A stretch of DNA of 64,000 nt from Burkholderia sp. OK233 (GCF_900230185.1 NZ_OCSR01000002.1:2418001-2482000), one strand, 5' to 3'. Shown: positions 17,526-27,452, counted from the first letter of the stretch. Program-made: numbers and translations. Notes: a model not told the origin generated them from the letters alone.

Positions 17526-17636
17526 TCACAGCAACACGCCGAGCGCCCCGACGATGCCGATGCCGCACGCGATGCTCACGCCAATGATCGGCGCCACGCG
17601 AAATGCGCCGCGGACTCTCTGTCTTCCGGTGTACAC
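17526..17636 (-). pseudogene. C-terminal fragment of a small membrane protein
   Basis: Minus-strand frame reads RVAPIIGVSIACGIGIVGAL then GVLL and stop: one clear membrane helix with a basic flank, open upstream for only 37 codons. Probably the tail of a small membrane protein whose 5' part is gone. The rest of the 17488-17815 interval shows nothing recognisable. Confidence 0.3.
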
Positions 17637-17815
17637 AAGGGACTAAGGTCCAATATCGGCATTTCCTCCTGCCTCGTAGGCTATTGTCTGGGGAGTGCGC
17701 TTACCGGTCGCCGCCCCGGCCTTTTGAAAGATAGAAATCCGACGCTGCGCAGATGTCGTCGGGCGTCAATGGCCGTGGAGGCAACGGCACTTTCAGACCC
17801 AAAAGGCGAACATCG

Positions 17816-20800
17816 ATGAGTAGCCCGACGCGCCGGCTAGCCTTGGCTGTTAACGCTCTGCTGGGTAAAGCGAGGGTGCGACGCGGCCAGTCCGTCCCAG
17901 GCAACGCCCGTCTGGTTGCTCTCCTGACCATCGCGCGGCTGTTGCTGGTCGGAGCAACCGTGACGGCTGCGGTGGCGCAAGGGGAGCCGCCCGGCGTTCG
18001 TTCAAACGCTGACTTGACCGTCGAACAGGTACGACGCACAGCCCGGGAAGCAGAGGCCCGCAAGGACATCGACGTGCCCACCAAGGCACGCATAGCCGAG
18101 CTGTCCCGCGCAGCGCTCGCGGATCTGGAGCGTGTACCCGAGCTGCGTGCCCAGGCGGAGAACTATCGTCAGTTGGTGCGGGATGCGCCGGCCCAGATCC
18201 GTGACCTGGAGCGGACGCTGGAACGGCTGCGCTCTGAGTCAGACCAGGTGGTTTCCGGCTCCTGGAGTTCCGGTAGCACGCTTAATGAGCTGGAGCAGGT
18301 GCTGGCCCAGACCGAGACTCTCCAGGCTGCGGCGGGCGCCGAACTCGCGGTGCTCGACCTCGAAATCGAACGTATCGGCACGGAGCCCGCGGAGTTGCGC
18401 AATACGCAGCGCGAGGCGCAAGCCGGTCTGGAGCGGTTGCGCGAAGAGATCCAGACCGCTGCAGGTGCTTCACGTCAAACGTTGCTCGCGCAGGCAGAGT
18501 TGCAGGCCAAGCGTGCCGCGCTGCTTGTTCGTGAAGCTGATGCTGAAGTCTTGCGCAACCGCATCAATGCGCAACCCCTGTTGGCCCGTCTGACGCAACT
18601 TCGGCAGGCCGCTATTCGGGCGCAATTGCAGCGCGGAGATACTGAAGTGAAGCAGCTGGTGGCGCTCGTCGACCAGCGTCGGGTAGATGACGCACGGCGG
18701 GCCGAGGAGGACGCCGCCGAGCGCCAACGTCAGTTGGTAGGCCGCAGTCCCTCCTTGAGTCGATTGGCGGCAGCCAATGTCCAAACCTCTGCTCAGCTTG
18801 CCGAGACGGCGAAGGAAATCGAGTCGTTACGGCAAGCTCGCGATCAGCGCGCGGCAGAGGCGGAGAACCTGGAGATCGATTTTCAGCGCGCGCGCCTGCG
18901 CCTGGAGCGCAGCAAGCTCACGGAATCACTGGCTCGGGTGCTCGCGGAGCGCGGTGCCGCGCTGCCTGAAGCCGAGCAGTTCCGTCGCGAGCGCGGCGCG
19001 CGCGCGCGGGCCGCCGAGTCGATCGCTGCGGCTGCTTTCCAGGTTGAGCGCGAGCAACGTCGCCTCGCGAACCCGGACCAGGAACTCGACACCGTCATGC
19101 GCAATGAAGCTGCGAGCACGCGCCCGGCGGAGTTGGCGACCCTGCGCGACGAGGCTAGAGTCCTGATTGCGGACCACAAGGAACTGCTCGACCGGCTATC
19201 GACTTCGCAGCGAACCTACCTGAACACGCTGGACGAACTCGTCACTGCCGAGGATCAGCTCCTGAGCACGGCGCAAAACTATCGCGGTCTAATCGACAAG
19301 GCGCTGTTCTGGGTGCCTGTGGCTCCCCTGTCCGAGCGGTCCTTCAGTGATTTGCCGCAGACGCTGCTATGGCTGGCCTCGCCCAAGGGCTGGCGCGAGG
19401 TGGGCGAAACCATTGAGCGCGAGGCGCAGCAACGCTCGCTGCAAGTGCTGGTCCTGTTTGGCGCGGTGCTCGCCATCCTGGCTGCACGCAAGCGTCTCCT
19501 TGCGCGCCTGCAGCGCCTAGCCGAGCGGAAGGACGCGGCCGGCGATCGCAACGTCGCCGCCACTGTGCAGGCCCTTGGCACAACGCTGCTCATCGTCGCG
19601 CCGCTGCCGCTGGCGACCTGGACGATCGGCAACTTGATCGTTTCCTCGTCGACGGCTTCGGAATTTGCAAATGCCGTCGGTGAGGGACTCGGCCTGACCG
19701 CGTTCGGGGTACTCGTCGGGATGTTCTTCTCGCGGCTGTGTCGTCCAGATGGCATTGCCGAGCTGCATTTCGGAGGCGACGCTCAGTCGGTGCGTGTGTT
19801 CCGTCGCGCATCACGCGTGTTCACGTTCCTCGTGGTGCCGCTTGGCTTCGTCAACCTGGCCGCGTCCCAGTACGACGATCCCATTGTACGGGCCTCGCTC
19901 GGGCGGCTAACCCATATGCTGGCCCTTATCGTGTGCGCTGGACTGATCGGCGTGACCTTCCGACCGGGCGGCCGGGTTCTCACGCGGTATTTCGGTCCCA
20001 GGGCAGAGGACCGGGGCGTGGTCTTGAAATATACGATCTACCTGTTCGCTTGTATGGTGCCGCTGTCACTCGCGGTGCTCTCGGCGGTTGGCTTTTACGA
20101 TGCCGCGCAGGTCTTCGGTCGGCTCACGTTGTTCAGTTGCCTGATTGCGGCAGCGATCGCGCTGTTCCATACGTTGGCAGCGCGCTGGTTGCGCAACCAG
20201 CGCGACGAGCTCGAGCGTGCGCGGACTGAAGGCGAGGATCGCGCGGTAGAAGTCGTCATCGACGGAGTGCGCAAAAACCTGGATCGACCTGACCTTGCGT
20301 CGATCGGAGCCCAGGCGACGCGGTTGTTGCGAGCCTTATCCGCGATACTGCTGCTGATTGGCGTGCTGGTGGTCTGGCGCGGCGCATTGCCGGGCTTGAG
20401 CCTGCTGAACGAGATTTCTCTCTGGACCTATGCCGATGTCGAGGAGGGCCAAACGGTCGAGCGCGCCGTCACCCTCGGGGGCGTGATGCTTGCCCTGTCG
20501 ATAGGGTTTGTCGCAGTCATTGCGGTCAAAAACATCGGGGGCTTCCTTGAAATTGCGTTTCCGGAGCGGGTGCAGCTGTCAGGCGGCAGCCGCTATGCCA
20601 TCAGGACTGTGGCCCGCTACGTCATTGTGGGTGGGGCGGTGATGACGGTGTTCAGTGTGCTGGGTGGCAACTGGTCCCGGATTCAGTGGCTGGTCGCGGC
20701 CATGGGCGTAGGCCTCGGCTTCGGCCTGCAAGAGATTTTCGCAAATTTCGTTTCCGGTTTGATCATATTGTTTGAGCGGCCGATCCGCATCGGCGATACC

Positions 20801-21340
20801 GTCACTGTCGCAGACGTAACCGGCGTCGTGACCCGTGTGCAGGCGCGTGCCACGACAGTGACCGACTTCGATCGCAAGGAGGTGGTGATACCGAACAAGA
20901 CCGTCATCACAGAGCGAGTCACCAACTGGACGCTGAGCGATCCCGTCACGCGGGTCGTGCTGAAGGTCGGCGTCGCCTATGGATCCGATACCGCGGCCAC
21001 CTGCGAATTAATCCTGAAAGCTGTGCGCTCAGTGCCCTACGTCCTATCGAATCCCGCCTCCAGCGTATTCTTCCTCGCTTTCGGCGACAGTTCCCTCGAT
21101 TTTGAGGCGCGTTTCTTTGTCGAGGGCGTGGATCAACGAATTCCCGCCACCCACGACGTACTCACGGCGATCGAACGTGAGTTGCGGCAAGCGGGAATTG
21201 AAATTCCGTTCCCGCAGCGTGACGTTCATCTCAAGTCCGCACTCCCGGCGCTTGCGGCGCACGACGCGGTACCGCGCGCGGAGGACGGATCTGCTGCGGA
21301 CGGTGCGGTCGCGCGCAAATCAATAGATCACAAACCATAG
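17816..21340 (+). CDS. Large mechanosensitive channel of MscK/KefA type
   Basis: About 1174 residues. A long N-region precedes a hydrophobic signal (LVALLTIARLLLVGATVTAA, likely cleaved before QGEPP). Residues ~60-480 are a helical, coiled-coil periplasmic domain of the MscS_porin type; then many membrane helices (~525-960), and a C-terminal MscS pore/beta domain: MGVGLGFGLQEIFANFVSGL (pore-lining helix), RPIRIGDTVTVADVTGVVTR, and VVIPNKTVITERVTNW. Such channels release solutes on hypo-osmotic shock. Start uncertain (17753 also in frame). Monocistronic. A specific gene name is not assigned because several large MscS paralogues share this layout. Confidence 0.9.
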   Translation: MSSPTRRLALAVNALLGKARVRRGQSVPGNARLVALLTIARLLLVGATVTAAVAQGEPPGVRSNADLTVEQVRRTAREAEARKDIDVPTKARIAELSRAALADLERVPELRAQAENYRQLVRDAPAQIRDLERTLERLRSESDQVVSGSWSSGSTLNELEQVLAQTETLQAAAGAELAVLDLEIERIGTEPAELRNTQREAQAGLERLREEIQTAAGASRQTLLAQAELQAKRAALLVREADAEVLRNRINAQPLLARLTQLRQAAIRAQLQRGDTEVKQLVALVDQRRVDDARRAEEDAAERQRQLVGRSPSLSRLAAANVQTSAQLAETAKEIESLRQARDQRAAEAENLEIDFQRARLRLERSKLTESLARVLAERGAALPEAEQFRRERGARARAAESIAAAAFQVEREQRRLANPDQELDTVMRNEAASTRPAELATLRDEARVLIADHKELLDRLSTSQRTYLNTLDELVTAEDQLLSTAQNYRGLIDKALFWVPVAPLSERSFSDLPQTLLWLASPKGWREVGETIEREAQQRSLQVLVLFGAVLAILAARKRLLARLQRLAERKDAAGDRNVAATVQALGTTLLIVAPLPLATWTIGNLIVSSSTASEFANAVGEGLGLTAFGVLVGMFFSRLCRPDGIAELHFGGDAQSVRVFRRASRVFTFLVVPLGFVNLAASQYDDPIVRASLGRLTHMLALIVCAGLIGVTFRPGGRVLTRYFGPRAEDRGVVLKYTIYLFACMVPLSLAVLSAVGFYDAAQVFGRLTLFSCLIAAAIALFHTLAARWLRNQRDELERARTEGEDRAVEVVIDGVRKNLDRPDLASIGAQATRLLRALSAILLLIGVLVVWRGALPGLSLLNEISLWTYADVEEGQTVERAVTLGGVMLALSIGFVAVIAVKNIGGFLEIAFPERVQLSGGSRYAIRTVARYVIVGGAVMTVFSVLGGNWSRIQWLVAAMGVGLGFGLQEIFANFVSGLIILFERPIRIGDTVTVADVTGVVTRVQARATTVTDFDRKEVVIPNKTVITERVTNWTLSDPVTRVVLKVGVAYGSDTAATCELILKAVRSVPYVLSNPASSVFFLAFGDSSLDFEARFFVEGVDQRIPATHDVLTAIERELRQAGIEIPFPQRDVHLKSALPALAAHDAVPRAEDGSAADGAVARKSIDHKP

Positions 21341-21468
21341 CGAGCCTTCTGATCTTGCTGCGTGAATAAATTTGACTGCATGGAGCAAAAGGCACATTGA
21401 CGGCGGTGTTAAGTGCGCATCCAGCCGCTCGCCGGATCGCCCGCATTCGCAGGCGGCCCGGGCTCGAG

Positions 21469-21879
21469 CTACTTCGCTTGACCAGGCGCATCCGTCTGCG
21501 GCAGCGTGCCGGGCGACCTCGCACTCAATCCCGATGCGCCACTCGATGTCGTCCTGCGTTGACTCGTGAGAATGCCGTTTTCGTCGAACTCGAACACGAC
21601 TGTCGAAGATTGCGTGTCGGCCCCGCCGAAGAGCGGACCGATGATCGGGATAAAGCTTTCGGGACGGGGCCTGGAAGTGACAAATGAATAGATCAGCACG
21701 GTCGATCCATCGCTTAGCGTGGTCTGTGCCGTTGGAGACCCGAGTTCGGTGACAACCTCTTCAAGGGTGGTCCCGCCTTGCTTGAAGGTCGACAGTTGCT
21801 CTGGTTTGACGTCGACGCCCGCCGATATGCAGGCGGCCAACGCACTGCAAAGCACAATCAGAACGTAAATACGCTTCAT
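21469..21879 (-). CDS. Lipoprotein, SmpA/OmlA (BamE-like) domain
   Basis: 136 residues. MKRIYVLIVLCSALAAC is a lipoprotein signal with lipobox LAAC. Then EQLSTFKQGGTTLEEVVTEL and LGSPT give the conserved 'F..G.TT..EV...LG.P' of SmpA/OmlA proteins, followed by a glycine/proline-rich stretch (IIGPLFGGAD) and VVFEFDENGILTS. Outer-membrane or periplasmic-face lipoprotein. The true BamE is usually elsewhere next to fur; this is an accessory paralogue. A long upstream open frame to 22038 lacks signal character and was not used. Confidence 0.75.
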   Translation of the reverse strand: MKRIYVLIVLCSALAACISAGVDVKPEQLSTFKQGGTTLEEVVTELGSPTAQTTLSDGSTVLIYSFVTSRPRPESFIPIIGPLFGGADTQSSTVVFEFDENGILTSQRRTTSSGASGLSARSPGTLPQTDAPGQAK

Positions 21880-22202
21880 ATCATCACCGCCACCACTCAA
21901 GGCGCTGCGACCGGAATCGCTGAACCCACCTTCCATGCTCACGTGTTCGGTGCGACTGCGACGCCCTATCTGAAGGATACATCCCGGCCGTGATCCAGCA
22001 GTTTTATAAAATGGGTTATCAGTTATTTGCCCCACCAAAAAAGACGTTTACTTCCTCCGTTTCCGGGCTTAGCTTGACGCACCAGGGTACAAGCGTCCCG
22101 GGATCATCTGGGCGGTGGCTGATGCTCCCGGCCCGGCCCAGGTTTGTGACGCAACCAGGTCGTGTCAAGGTGGTCGATCATGAACTCACTTATCGGACTG
22201 TC
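21880..22202. other. Divergent intergenic region, nothing recognised
   Basis: Spacer between the minus-strand lipoprotein and the plus-strand secreted protein. It must hold both promoters; no repeat or hairpin stands out. Confidence 0.4.
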
Positions 22203-22814
22203 ATGACTTTCGTCGGCGGAAAGTGGATTCGGAGATTGGTGCTGCTTCGCGCATTGTTGGCTGCGGTATCAGTGATGAATTCCAGCCCTTCCTACGCGGC
22301 AGCAACGTCGGACGCGATGGTAGCCACTGAAGAAATCTGCATGCCTGAAGGGACGTATCCAATGATTGGCGGTGGCGCGACTGTCTTCTCTCACAACAAG
22401 ACCTGCTTTAGCCGCCCTGTCACCCATCGCTTTCCGTGGGAGAAGAAGATCCCGCGCGCGAAGATGGGCGCCCCAGACACTTTCAGTGGAGCCAGGGTGT
22501 CGCGGTACGACTACCACGATGCGCTGTACCAGTGTGCGAAGCGTCGTATGCGGCTACCGACAGTCGAAGAGCTGAAAGCGCTGTTCGCCTACGCGAATAC
22601 TGCTAACGGGGCGGCTACGGGGAGCAGGTACGCGATCGTCGCGCCAAAAAACGATTCACGTTATCCAGGTGGCCTTTATGGCTGGGGAGGCGAAAGCACA
22701 TACTGGTCGCACACCTTCGCCGGCAAAGGCTTCCACAAGGTCGTCAATCTAAGCGATGGTCGGGTAAGCGTTTACCACGATTCGCGTGTCGGCTACGTGT
22801 CGTGTGCGCGCTGA
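22203..22814 (+). CDS. Secreted protein with lectin-like C-terminal domain
   Basis: 203 residues. Signal peptide ~1-35 (WIRRLVLLRALLAAVSVMNS ... SYA, cleavage before ATSDAM). The C-terminal half (YDYHDALYQCAKRRMRLPTV, then YGWGGESTYWSHTF, KVVNLSDGRVSVYHDSRVGY, VSCAR) has the pattern of the C-type-lectin-like terminal domains found in invasin-like adhesins and DUF1566-type proteins: a Cys in the 'C...RLPT' helix and a final 'YVSC'. Probably periplasmic or surface exposed; partner unknown. An ATG at 21990 is in frame but lacks signal-like sequence. Confidence 0.6.
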   Translation: MTFVGGKWIRRLVLLRALLAAVSVMNSSPSYAAATSDAMVATEEICMPEGTYPMIGGGATVFSHNKTCFSRPVTHRFPWEKKIPRAKMGAPDTFSGARVSRYDYHDALYQCAKRRMRLPTVEELKALFAYANTANGAATGSRYAIVAPKNDSRYPGGLYGWGGESTYWSHTFAGKGFHKVVNLSDGRVSVYHDSRVGYVSCAR

Positions 22815-22911
22815 AGGGGCCTGAGACGGTTCGTTGTCCTCGTCTGCGTCTGCCACCTCGACTAGTTGGCGCGCATCCGCCTGATTCGCGTGGTGGCAAA
22901 CTGGGCCACGT

Positions 22912-24120
22912 TTACCCGTAAATTGGCAGCAGCAGGAACAGCTTGATGACGATCGCATTCGCGATGTCGATAAAGAATGCGCCCACCATCGGCACGACCA
23001 GAAAGGCAAGATGGGATGGACCGAACCGATCCGTGATGGCCTGCATGTTGGCGATCGCAGTCGGCGTAGCCCCCAGACCGAAACCGCAGTGCCCGGCAGC
23101 CAGCACCGCCGCGTCATAGTTACGCCCCATGACCCGAAAGGTGACGAGAATAGCGTATCCAGCCATAGCGATCGCCTGCACGACCAGGATTGCGAAAAGC
23201 GGTAGCGCAAGCGAGGCCAGGTCCCCTAAACGCAGGCTCATCAGTGCGATCGCGAGAAAGAGGCCGAGGCTCACATTGCCGAGCAGGGACACTGCGCGCT
23301 CGAAGACCTGATACCAGCCGAGCACGGCGAGTCCGTTGCGCAGAACGACGCCGACGAACAATACGCACACGAACGCGGGTAGCTCGAAAGCCGTGCCGTT
23401 CAACCACGATCCGAGCGCCGAGCCGACGGCGAGGCAAACGGCTATCAGCGCCACGGTTTCGATGACAGCGTCGACCGTGATCAGCCGGACAGCTTTGGGT
23501 TGCTCGAAACCCGTCACGGCTTCGACATCGGGTTCCGCTTTGGGGACAAGGCCGTAGCGCGTGATCAGGAAACGCGCGACCGGGCCGCCGATCAATCCCC
23601 CGAGTATCAGGCCGAACGTGGCGCAGGCAATTGCGATTTCCGTCGCCGCTTTGAGCCCATGGCGCTCGGTAAACACCTTGGCCCACGCTGCGCCGGTGCC
23701 ATGACCACCTGAAAGGGTCACCGACGCCCCGAGCAGGCCGAGAATGCGCTCCTGTCCCAACACCCAGGCGAGGCCGATGCCGAGCGCGTCCTGCATCACG
23801 AGCAAGCCGACCACGGCGCCGAGAAAGACAATAAGCGAACGCCCGCCCGCTTTCAGGCTTGCCAGGTCTGCGTTGAGACCGATGGTGGCAAAGAAAGAGA
23901 GCATCAGCGGCGCCTGAAGCGCCGTGTCGAAGCGCACATCGATGCGTAAGGTACTGCGTAACGCAAAAGCAAGCAGCGCGACAAGTAACCCGCCGACAAC
24001 CGGTTCGGGGATGCTGTAAGTCCGCAGTATGCGTACCCGGGCAAGGATCTGCCGCCCGAGTAGCAGAACGAGGGACGCGGCCATTAGCGTTTCCAGCGTG
24101 TCGAGGCTCATGATGCCCAT
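22912..24120 (-). CDS. gltS: Sodium/glutamate symporter
   Basis: 402 residues (or 399 from the third Met). Ten to twelve membrane helices; opening LDTLETLMAASLVLLLGRQI and YSIPEPVVGGLLVALLAFAL are diagnostic for GltS, as is GHGTGAAWAKVF in the first half and the repeated HCGFGLGATPTAIANMQAIT in the second, the two pseudo-symmetric pore loops. Imports glutamate with Na+. Eighteen bases after nhaA on the same strand, so both probably form one sodium-related operon. Confidence 0.93.
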   Translation of the reverse strand: MGIMSLDTLETLMAASLVLLLGRQILARVRILRTYSIPEPVVGGLLVALLAFALRSTLRIDVRFDTALQAPLMLSFFATIGLNADLASLKAGGRSLIVFLGAVVGLLVMQDALGIGLAWVLGQERILGLLGASVTLSGGHGTGAAWAKVFTERHGLKAATEIAIACATFGLILGGLIGGPVARFLITRYGLVPKAEPDVEAVTGFEQPKAVRLITVDAVIETVALIAVCLAVGSALGSWLNGTAFELPAFVCVLFVGVVLRNGLAVLGWYQVFERAVSLLGNVSLGLFLAIALMSLRLGDLASLALPLFAILVVQAIAMAGYAILVTFRVMGRNYDAAVLAAGHCGFGLGATPTAIANMQAITDRFGPSHLAFLVVPMVGAFFIDIANAIVIKLFLLLPIYG

Positions 24121-24138
24121 CCGTACCTGAATGAACGG

Positions 24139-25353
24139 CTAGTTAGTCCCGTTCGATGAGGTTGTTCCAGAATGACCCCGCACGAACCGGAGAAGCAGAT
24201 AGCCCATCACGCCCGATAGCATCGAGCCCACGATCACACCCAGCCGGACAGGTGTGAAATATTCGGAACCTTCGAAAGCGAGGGAGCCGATGAACAGACT
24301 CATGGTGAAGCCAACACCACACAGTGCTGCGATGCCAACCAACTGAAGCCAGTTAGCGCCCTCGGGTAACCTGGCCAGACCGAGCCCAACCAGCGCGGCG
24401 CTCGCCCCGCAAACGCCGACGAGCTTTCCGACGAACAGACCTGCGGCGATGCCAAGCGGTAGCGGCTCTGCCAGCGCCGTGAGCGTCACGCCAGCGAACG
24501 AGACGCCGGCATTGGCGAAAGCAAAGATCGGCAAAACGGCGAAGGCCACCCAAGGGTGGAGGCTATGTTCAAGCTGATGCAGCGGAGCGTGGCCTTGCGC
24601 GTCTTTCGTCTTCAACGGCACGGCGAAAGCGAGCGCAACGCCTGCGAGCGTTGCGTGAACGCCGGACTTCAGCACGCATACCCACAAGATCACGCCGACA
24701 ATAACGTAAGGTGCAATTCGTGTGATTTTCAGCAGGTTCAAGGCAATCAGCACTGCAATTGCCACGGCCGCGAAAAGTAGCACCGGGATGGAAAGATCAG
24801 CTGTGTAAAACAGCGCGATGATAACGATCGCGCCCAGATCGTCGGCGATCGCCACCGCGGTGAGGAATATTTTCAGCGACACCGGCACCCGGTTGCCGAG
24901 CAGCGAAAGAATGCCGAGCGCAAATGCAATGTCTGTGGCCGTTGGAATGGCCCAGCCATTCAAGGCCGCGCCATGCCCACGGTTAATAAGGAAGTAGATG
25001 AGTGCGGGCACTACCATTCCGCCGACTCCAGCAACGACAGGCAGCACGACCTGTGCGAGCGTGGAAAGCTCTCCTTCAATGACCTCGCGTTTGACCTCCA
25101 GTCCGACCAGGAGAAAGAAGATGGCCATTAACCCGTCGTTGATCCACAGTAGCAGCGGCTTCGCGACGATTAACGATCCAAAGCGCACCTCCACGGGGAT
25201 CTTCAGCAGATCGTCGTACGCGTGTCGAAGCGGCGAGTTGCTGCAGACCAACGCGAGTACTGCGGTAGCCATGAGCAGCAGTCCGCCCGCCGATTCCAGT
25301 TTGAGGAACGCGGCGATTCCATCGGTCGTCTTGCGAAACGCGTTGTCGATCAC
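24139..25353 (-). CDS. nhaA: Na+/H+ antiporter NhaA
   Basis: 404 residues, twelve membrane helices. VAIADDLGAIVIIALFYTAD carries the paired Asp of the ion-binding site, NDGLMAIFFLLVGLEVKREV is the conserved N-terminal helix, and TATDIAFALGILSLLG precedes the Asp pair. Exports Na+ in exchange for protons across the inner membrane. First gene of a two-gene operon with gltS: the antiporter could re-export the sodium that GltS imports. Confidence 0.95.
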   Translation of the reverse strand: MIDNAFRKTTDGIAAFLKLESAGGLLLMATAVLALVCSNSPLRHAYDDLLKIPVEVRFGSLIVAKPLLLWINDGLMAIFFLLVGLEVKREVIEGELSTLAQVVLPVVAGVGGMVVPALIYFLINRGHGAALNGWAIPTATDIAFALGILSLLGNRVPVSLKIFLTAVAIADDLGAIVIIALFYTADLSIPVLLFAAVAIAVLIALNLLKITRIAPYVIVGVILWVCVLKSGVHATLAGVALAFAVPLKTKDAQGHAPLHQLEHSLHPWVAFAVLPIFAFANAGVSFAGVTLTALAEPLPLGIAAGLFVGKLVGVCGASAALVGLGLARLPEGANWLQLVGIAALCGVGFTMSLFIGSLAFEGSEYFTPVRLGVIVGSMLSGVMGYLLLRFVRGHSGTTSSNGTN

Positions 25354-25490
25354 GATGCCCGTCCGTTGTCAGCGCATGAACTCGTGAAGGTATCTGGGTC
25401 GCCCGGTCAGCTTTGGTGGCATGGGGCTGTCCCGCGACTGCTTCTGGAATAACCCCAAACACATGGTATTTTTAATGGAATTCACAGGCT

Positions 25491-25526
25491 ATTGGACTTT
25501 GGTCCTATATTGGACTTTGGTCCTAT
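25491..25526 (+). repeat. Tandem 18-bp repeat with inner dyad
   Basis: ATTGGACTTTGGTCCTAT occurs twice back to back (25491-25508, 25509-25526). Each copy contains the dyad GGAC-TTTG-GTCC, like a protein-binding site. A third copy with one mismatch lies at 27435, on the other side of the nuoN-like gene. Position 138 bases upstream of nhaA and 389 bases upstream of nuoN allows control of either. Confidence 0.75.
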
Positions 25527-25914
25527 ATAGGGGGCATCTCACCGCCCGTCACGTACAGCGAAAATCATCGATACCTGACGGCGATGGCTGTGTATCATCA
25601 GCGTACAGTCGACGCTTTCAGCGCGGTCGTCACGCTGCTCGCGGTGGTTGGCCTGACACATCGCGAATGCTATTGCGACACTGTGATGGTAGGTATTGTT
25701 GGCGCGCTCGTGGCGCTCGTCATAGTGATCGCAACCGGTTCGGTCGCGGGATCGTTCCAGGTTGAGGTTGTTCGCACCGCTATGTGTCAATCTCGATTGG
25801 CCCGGAGGGATGCGATGGCTCCTCGCATTGTTGCCCGTCGCGAGAGGCTGCGGACCCACAGCCGCCCATCGCATGGGGCTTAACTCGCCGAATCTCACAC
25901 GAGCCATAACGATC
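25527..25914. other. Region upstream of nuoN-like gene
   Basis: No convincing gene. Open frames cross it in three frames, including one continuous with nuoN from 25762, but that extension contains no family similarity. Probably leader plus remnant DNA. Confidence 0.4.
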
Positions 25915-27384
25915 ATGCAAGCCGCACATGTGCTGTTGCCCGACGCGCTGGTAGTGTTCGCGATCGTGATCGCCTCCCGGGTGGGAGACTTCTGCTCCGA
26001 GGCAACGAACCGGCGTCTTACTTACCTCATCGCGCTCCTGTCGTCGGCCGCGGCGTGCGTGGGGTTCGCGATCCAATCATTCGACTCGCATCAATACTAT
26101 TTCTTCTCGCGGATGATCGTGATCGATTCATTCGCCAGCGTGATGAAGGCGGTCGTGTCGCTTGGCTTCGCTGTCGCGCTCGTCTATTCGCGTAGATATC
26201 TCGAAGATCGCGACTTGTTCCGCGACCACGTGTTCCTGCTCGGCATGTTCTCGCTGCTCGGCCAGCTGATCATGATTTCGGGCAACCACTTCCTGATGCT
26301 GTACCTCGGTCTCGAACTGATGTCGCTGTCGCTGTACGCAATGGTCGCGTTGCGCCGCGACGTCGCGCAATCGAGCGAAGCGGCGATGAAGTACTACGTG
26401 CTTGGCGCACTGGCTACGGGTTTCCTGCTGTACGGCATCTCGATGCTCTACGGCGCGACGGGCTCGCTCGAACTGAACGAGGTGCTGAAGGCGGTTGCTT
26501 CGGGCCGCATCAACAATGCCGTGCTGCTGTTTGGCGTGGTTTTCATCGTCGCAGGCGTTGCATTCAAGATGGGCGCGGCGCCGTTCCACATGTGGGTGCC
26601 GGACGTCTATCAGGGTGCGCCGACTGCGATGACGCTCTTCGTCGGCGGCGGTCCGAAGGTCGCGGCGTTCGCGTGGGGCCTGCGCTTCCTCGTGATGGGT
26701 CTGCTGCCGCTCGCAGTCAGCTGGCAGGGAATGCTCGTGCTTCTCGCGGCGCTATCGATGATCGTCGGCAACATCACGGGTATCGTCCAGCGCAACATCA
26801 AGCGGATGCTGGCTTACTCGGCGATTTCGAACATGGGCTTCGTGCTGCTGGGTCTGCTGGCTGGCGTTGTCGACGGCGAGGCCGGTGGCGCGGCCAGCGC
26901 GTACGGTTCGGCGACGTTCTACAGCATCGTGTATCTGGTTACGACGACAGGTACGTTCGGCGTGATTATGCTGCTCGCACGCCGCGATTTCGAAGCCGAA
27001 ACGCTCGACGACTTCAAGGGTCTCAACCAGCGCAGCCCGATCTTCGCGTTCGTGATGATGGTGATGATGTTCTCGCTCGCCGGCATTCCGCCGACGGTCG
27101 GCTTCTACGCGAAGCTCGCCGTGCTCGAAGCGACGGTGAACGCAGGTCTGACGTGGCTCGCGGTGCTGGCCGTAATGACGTCGCTGGTCGGCGCGTTCTA
27201 CTACCTGCGCATCGTCAAGCTGATGTACTTCGACGCACCGCAGGACACGACGCCGCTCTCGGCCGGCGCCGGCAACCGCACGCTGCTTGCGCTGAACGGC
27301 GTGGCCGTGCTGGTCCTCGGCATCGTTCCGGGTCCGCTGATGACGGTCTGCCTGCAGGCGATCTCGCATACACTGCCGCGCTGA
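25915..27384 (+). CDS. nuoN: NADH-quinone oxidoreductase subunit N (orphan copy)
   Basis: 489 residues, about fourteen membrane helices, full length for NuoN. Landmarks: LGLELMSLSLYAMVALRRD (key Glu of the proton path), YYVLGALATGFLLYGISMLY, FKMGAAPFHMWVPDVYQGAP, and NIKRMLAYSAISNMGFVLLG (conserved Lys). Normally the last gene of the 13-14 gene nuo operon; here it stands alone beside nhaA/gltS. It may be a second copy or a moved gene; NuoN is related to Mrp antiporter subunits, so a stand-alone ion-transport role is possible. Start chosen to match the usual MQAA... N-terminus. Confidence 0.9.
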   Translation: MQAAHVLLPDALVVFAIVIASRVGDFCSEATNRRLTYLIALLSSAAACVGFAIQSFDSHQYYFFSRMIVIDSFASVMKAVVSLGFAVALVYSRRYLEDRDLFRDHVFLLGMFSLLGQLIMISGNHFLMLYLGLELMSLSLYAMVALRRDVAQSSEAAMKYYVLGALATGFLLYGISMLYGATGSLELNEVLKAVASGRINNAVLLFGVVFIVAGVAFKMGAAPFHMWVPDVYQGAPTAMTLFVGGGPKVAAFAWGLRFLVMGLLPLAVSWQGMLVLLAALSMIVGNITGIVQRNIKRMLAYSAISNMGFVLLGLLAGVVDGEAGGAASAYGSATFYSIVYLVTTTGTFGVIMLLARRDFEAETLDDFKGLNQRSPIFAFVMMVMMFSLAGIPPTVGFYAKLAVLEATVNAGLTWLAVLAVMTSLVGAFYYLRIVKLMYFDAPQDTTPLSAGAGNRTLLALNGVAVLVLGIVPGPLMTVCLQAISHTLPR

Positions 27385-27388
27385 TTTC

Positions 27389-27404
27389 GGTGGCTAAAGC
27401 CACC
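27389..27404. terminator. Short hairpin after nuoN-like gene
   Basis: GGTGGC-TAAA-GCCACC, a perfect 6-bp stem with tetraloop five bases after the stop codon. No T-run follows, so termination would be weak or the hairpin may stabilise the mRNA end. Confidence 0.4.
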
Positions 27405-27434
27405 CGCCTGAACACCCAGCGCGCCGATAGAACA

Positions 27435-27452
27435 ATTGGACTTTGGTCCCAT
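27435..27452 (+). repeat. Third copy of the 18-bp dyad repeat
   Basis: ATTGGACTTTGGTCCCAT, one base different from the tandem pair at 25491-25526. Together they bracket the nuoN-like gene (1.9 kb apart, same orientation). The remaining bases up to 27793 hold no recognisable gene. Confidence 0.7.
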
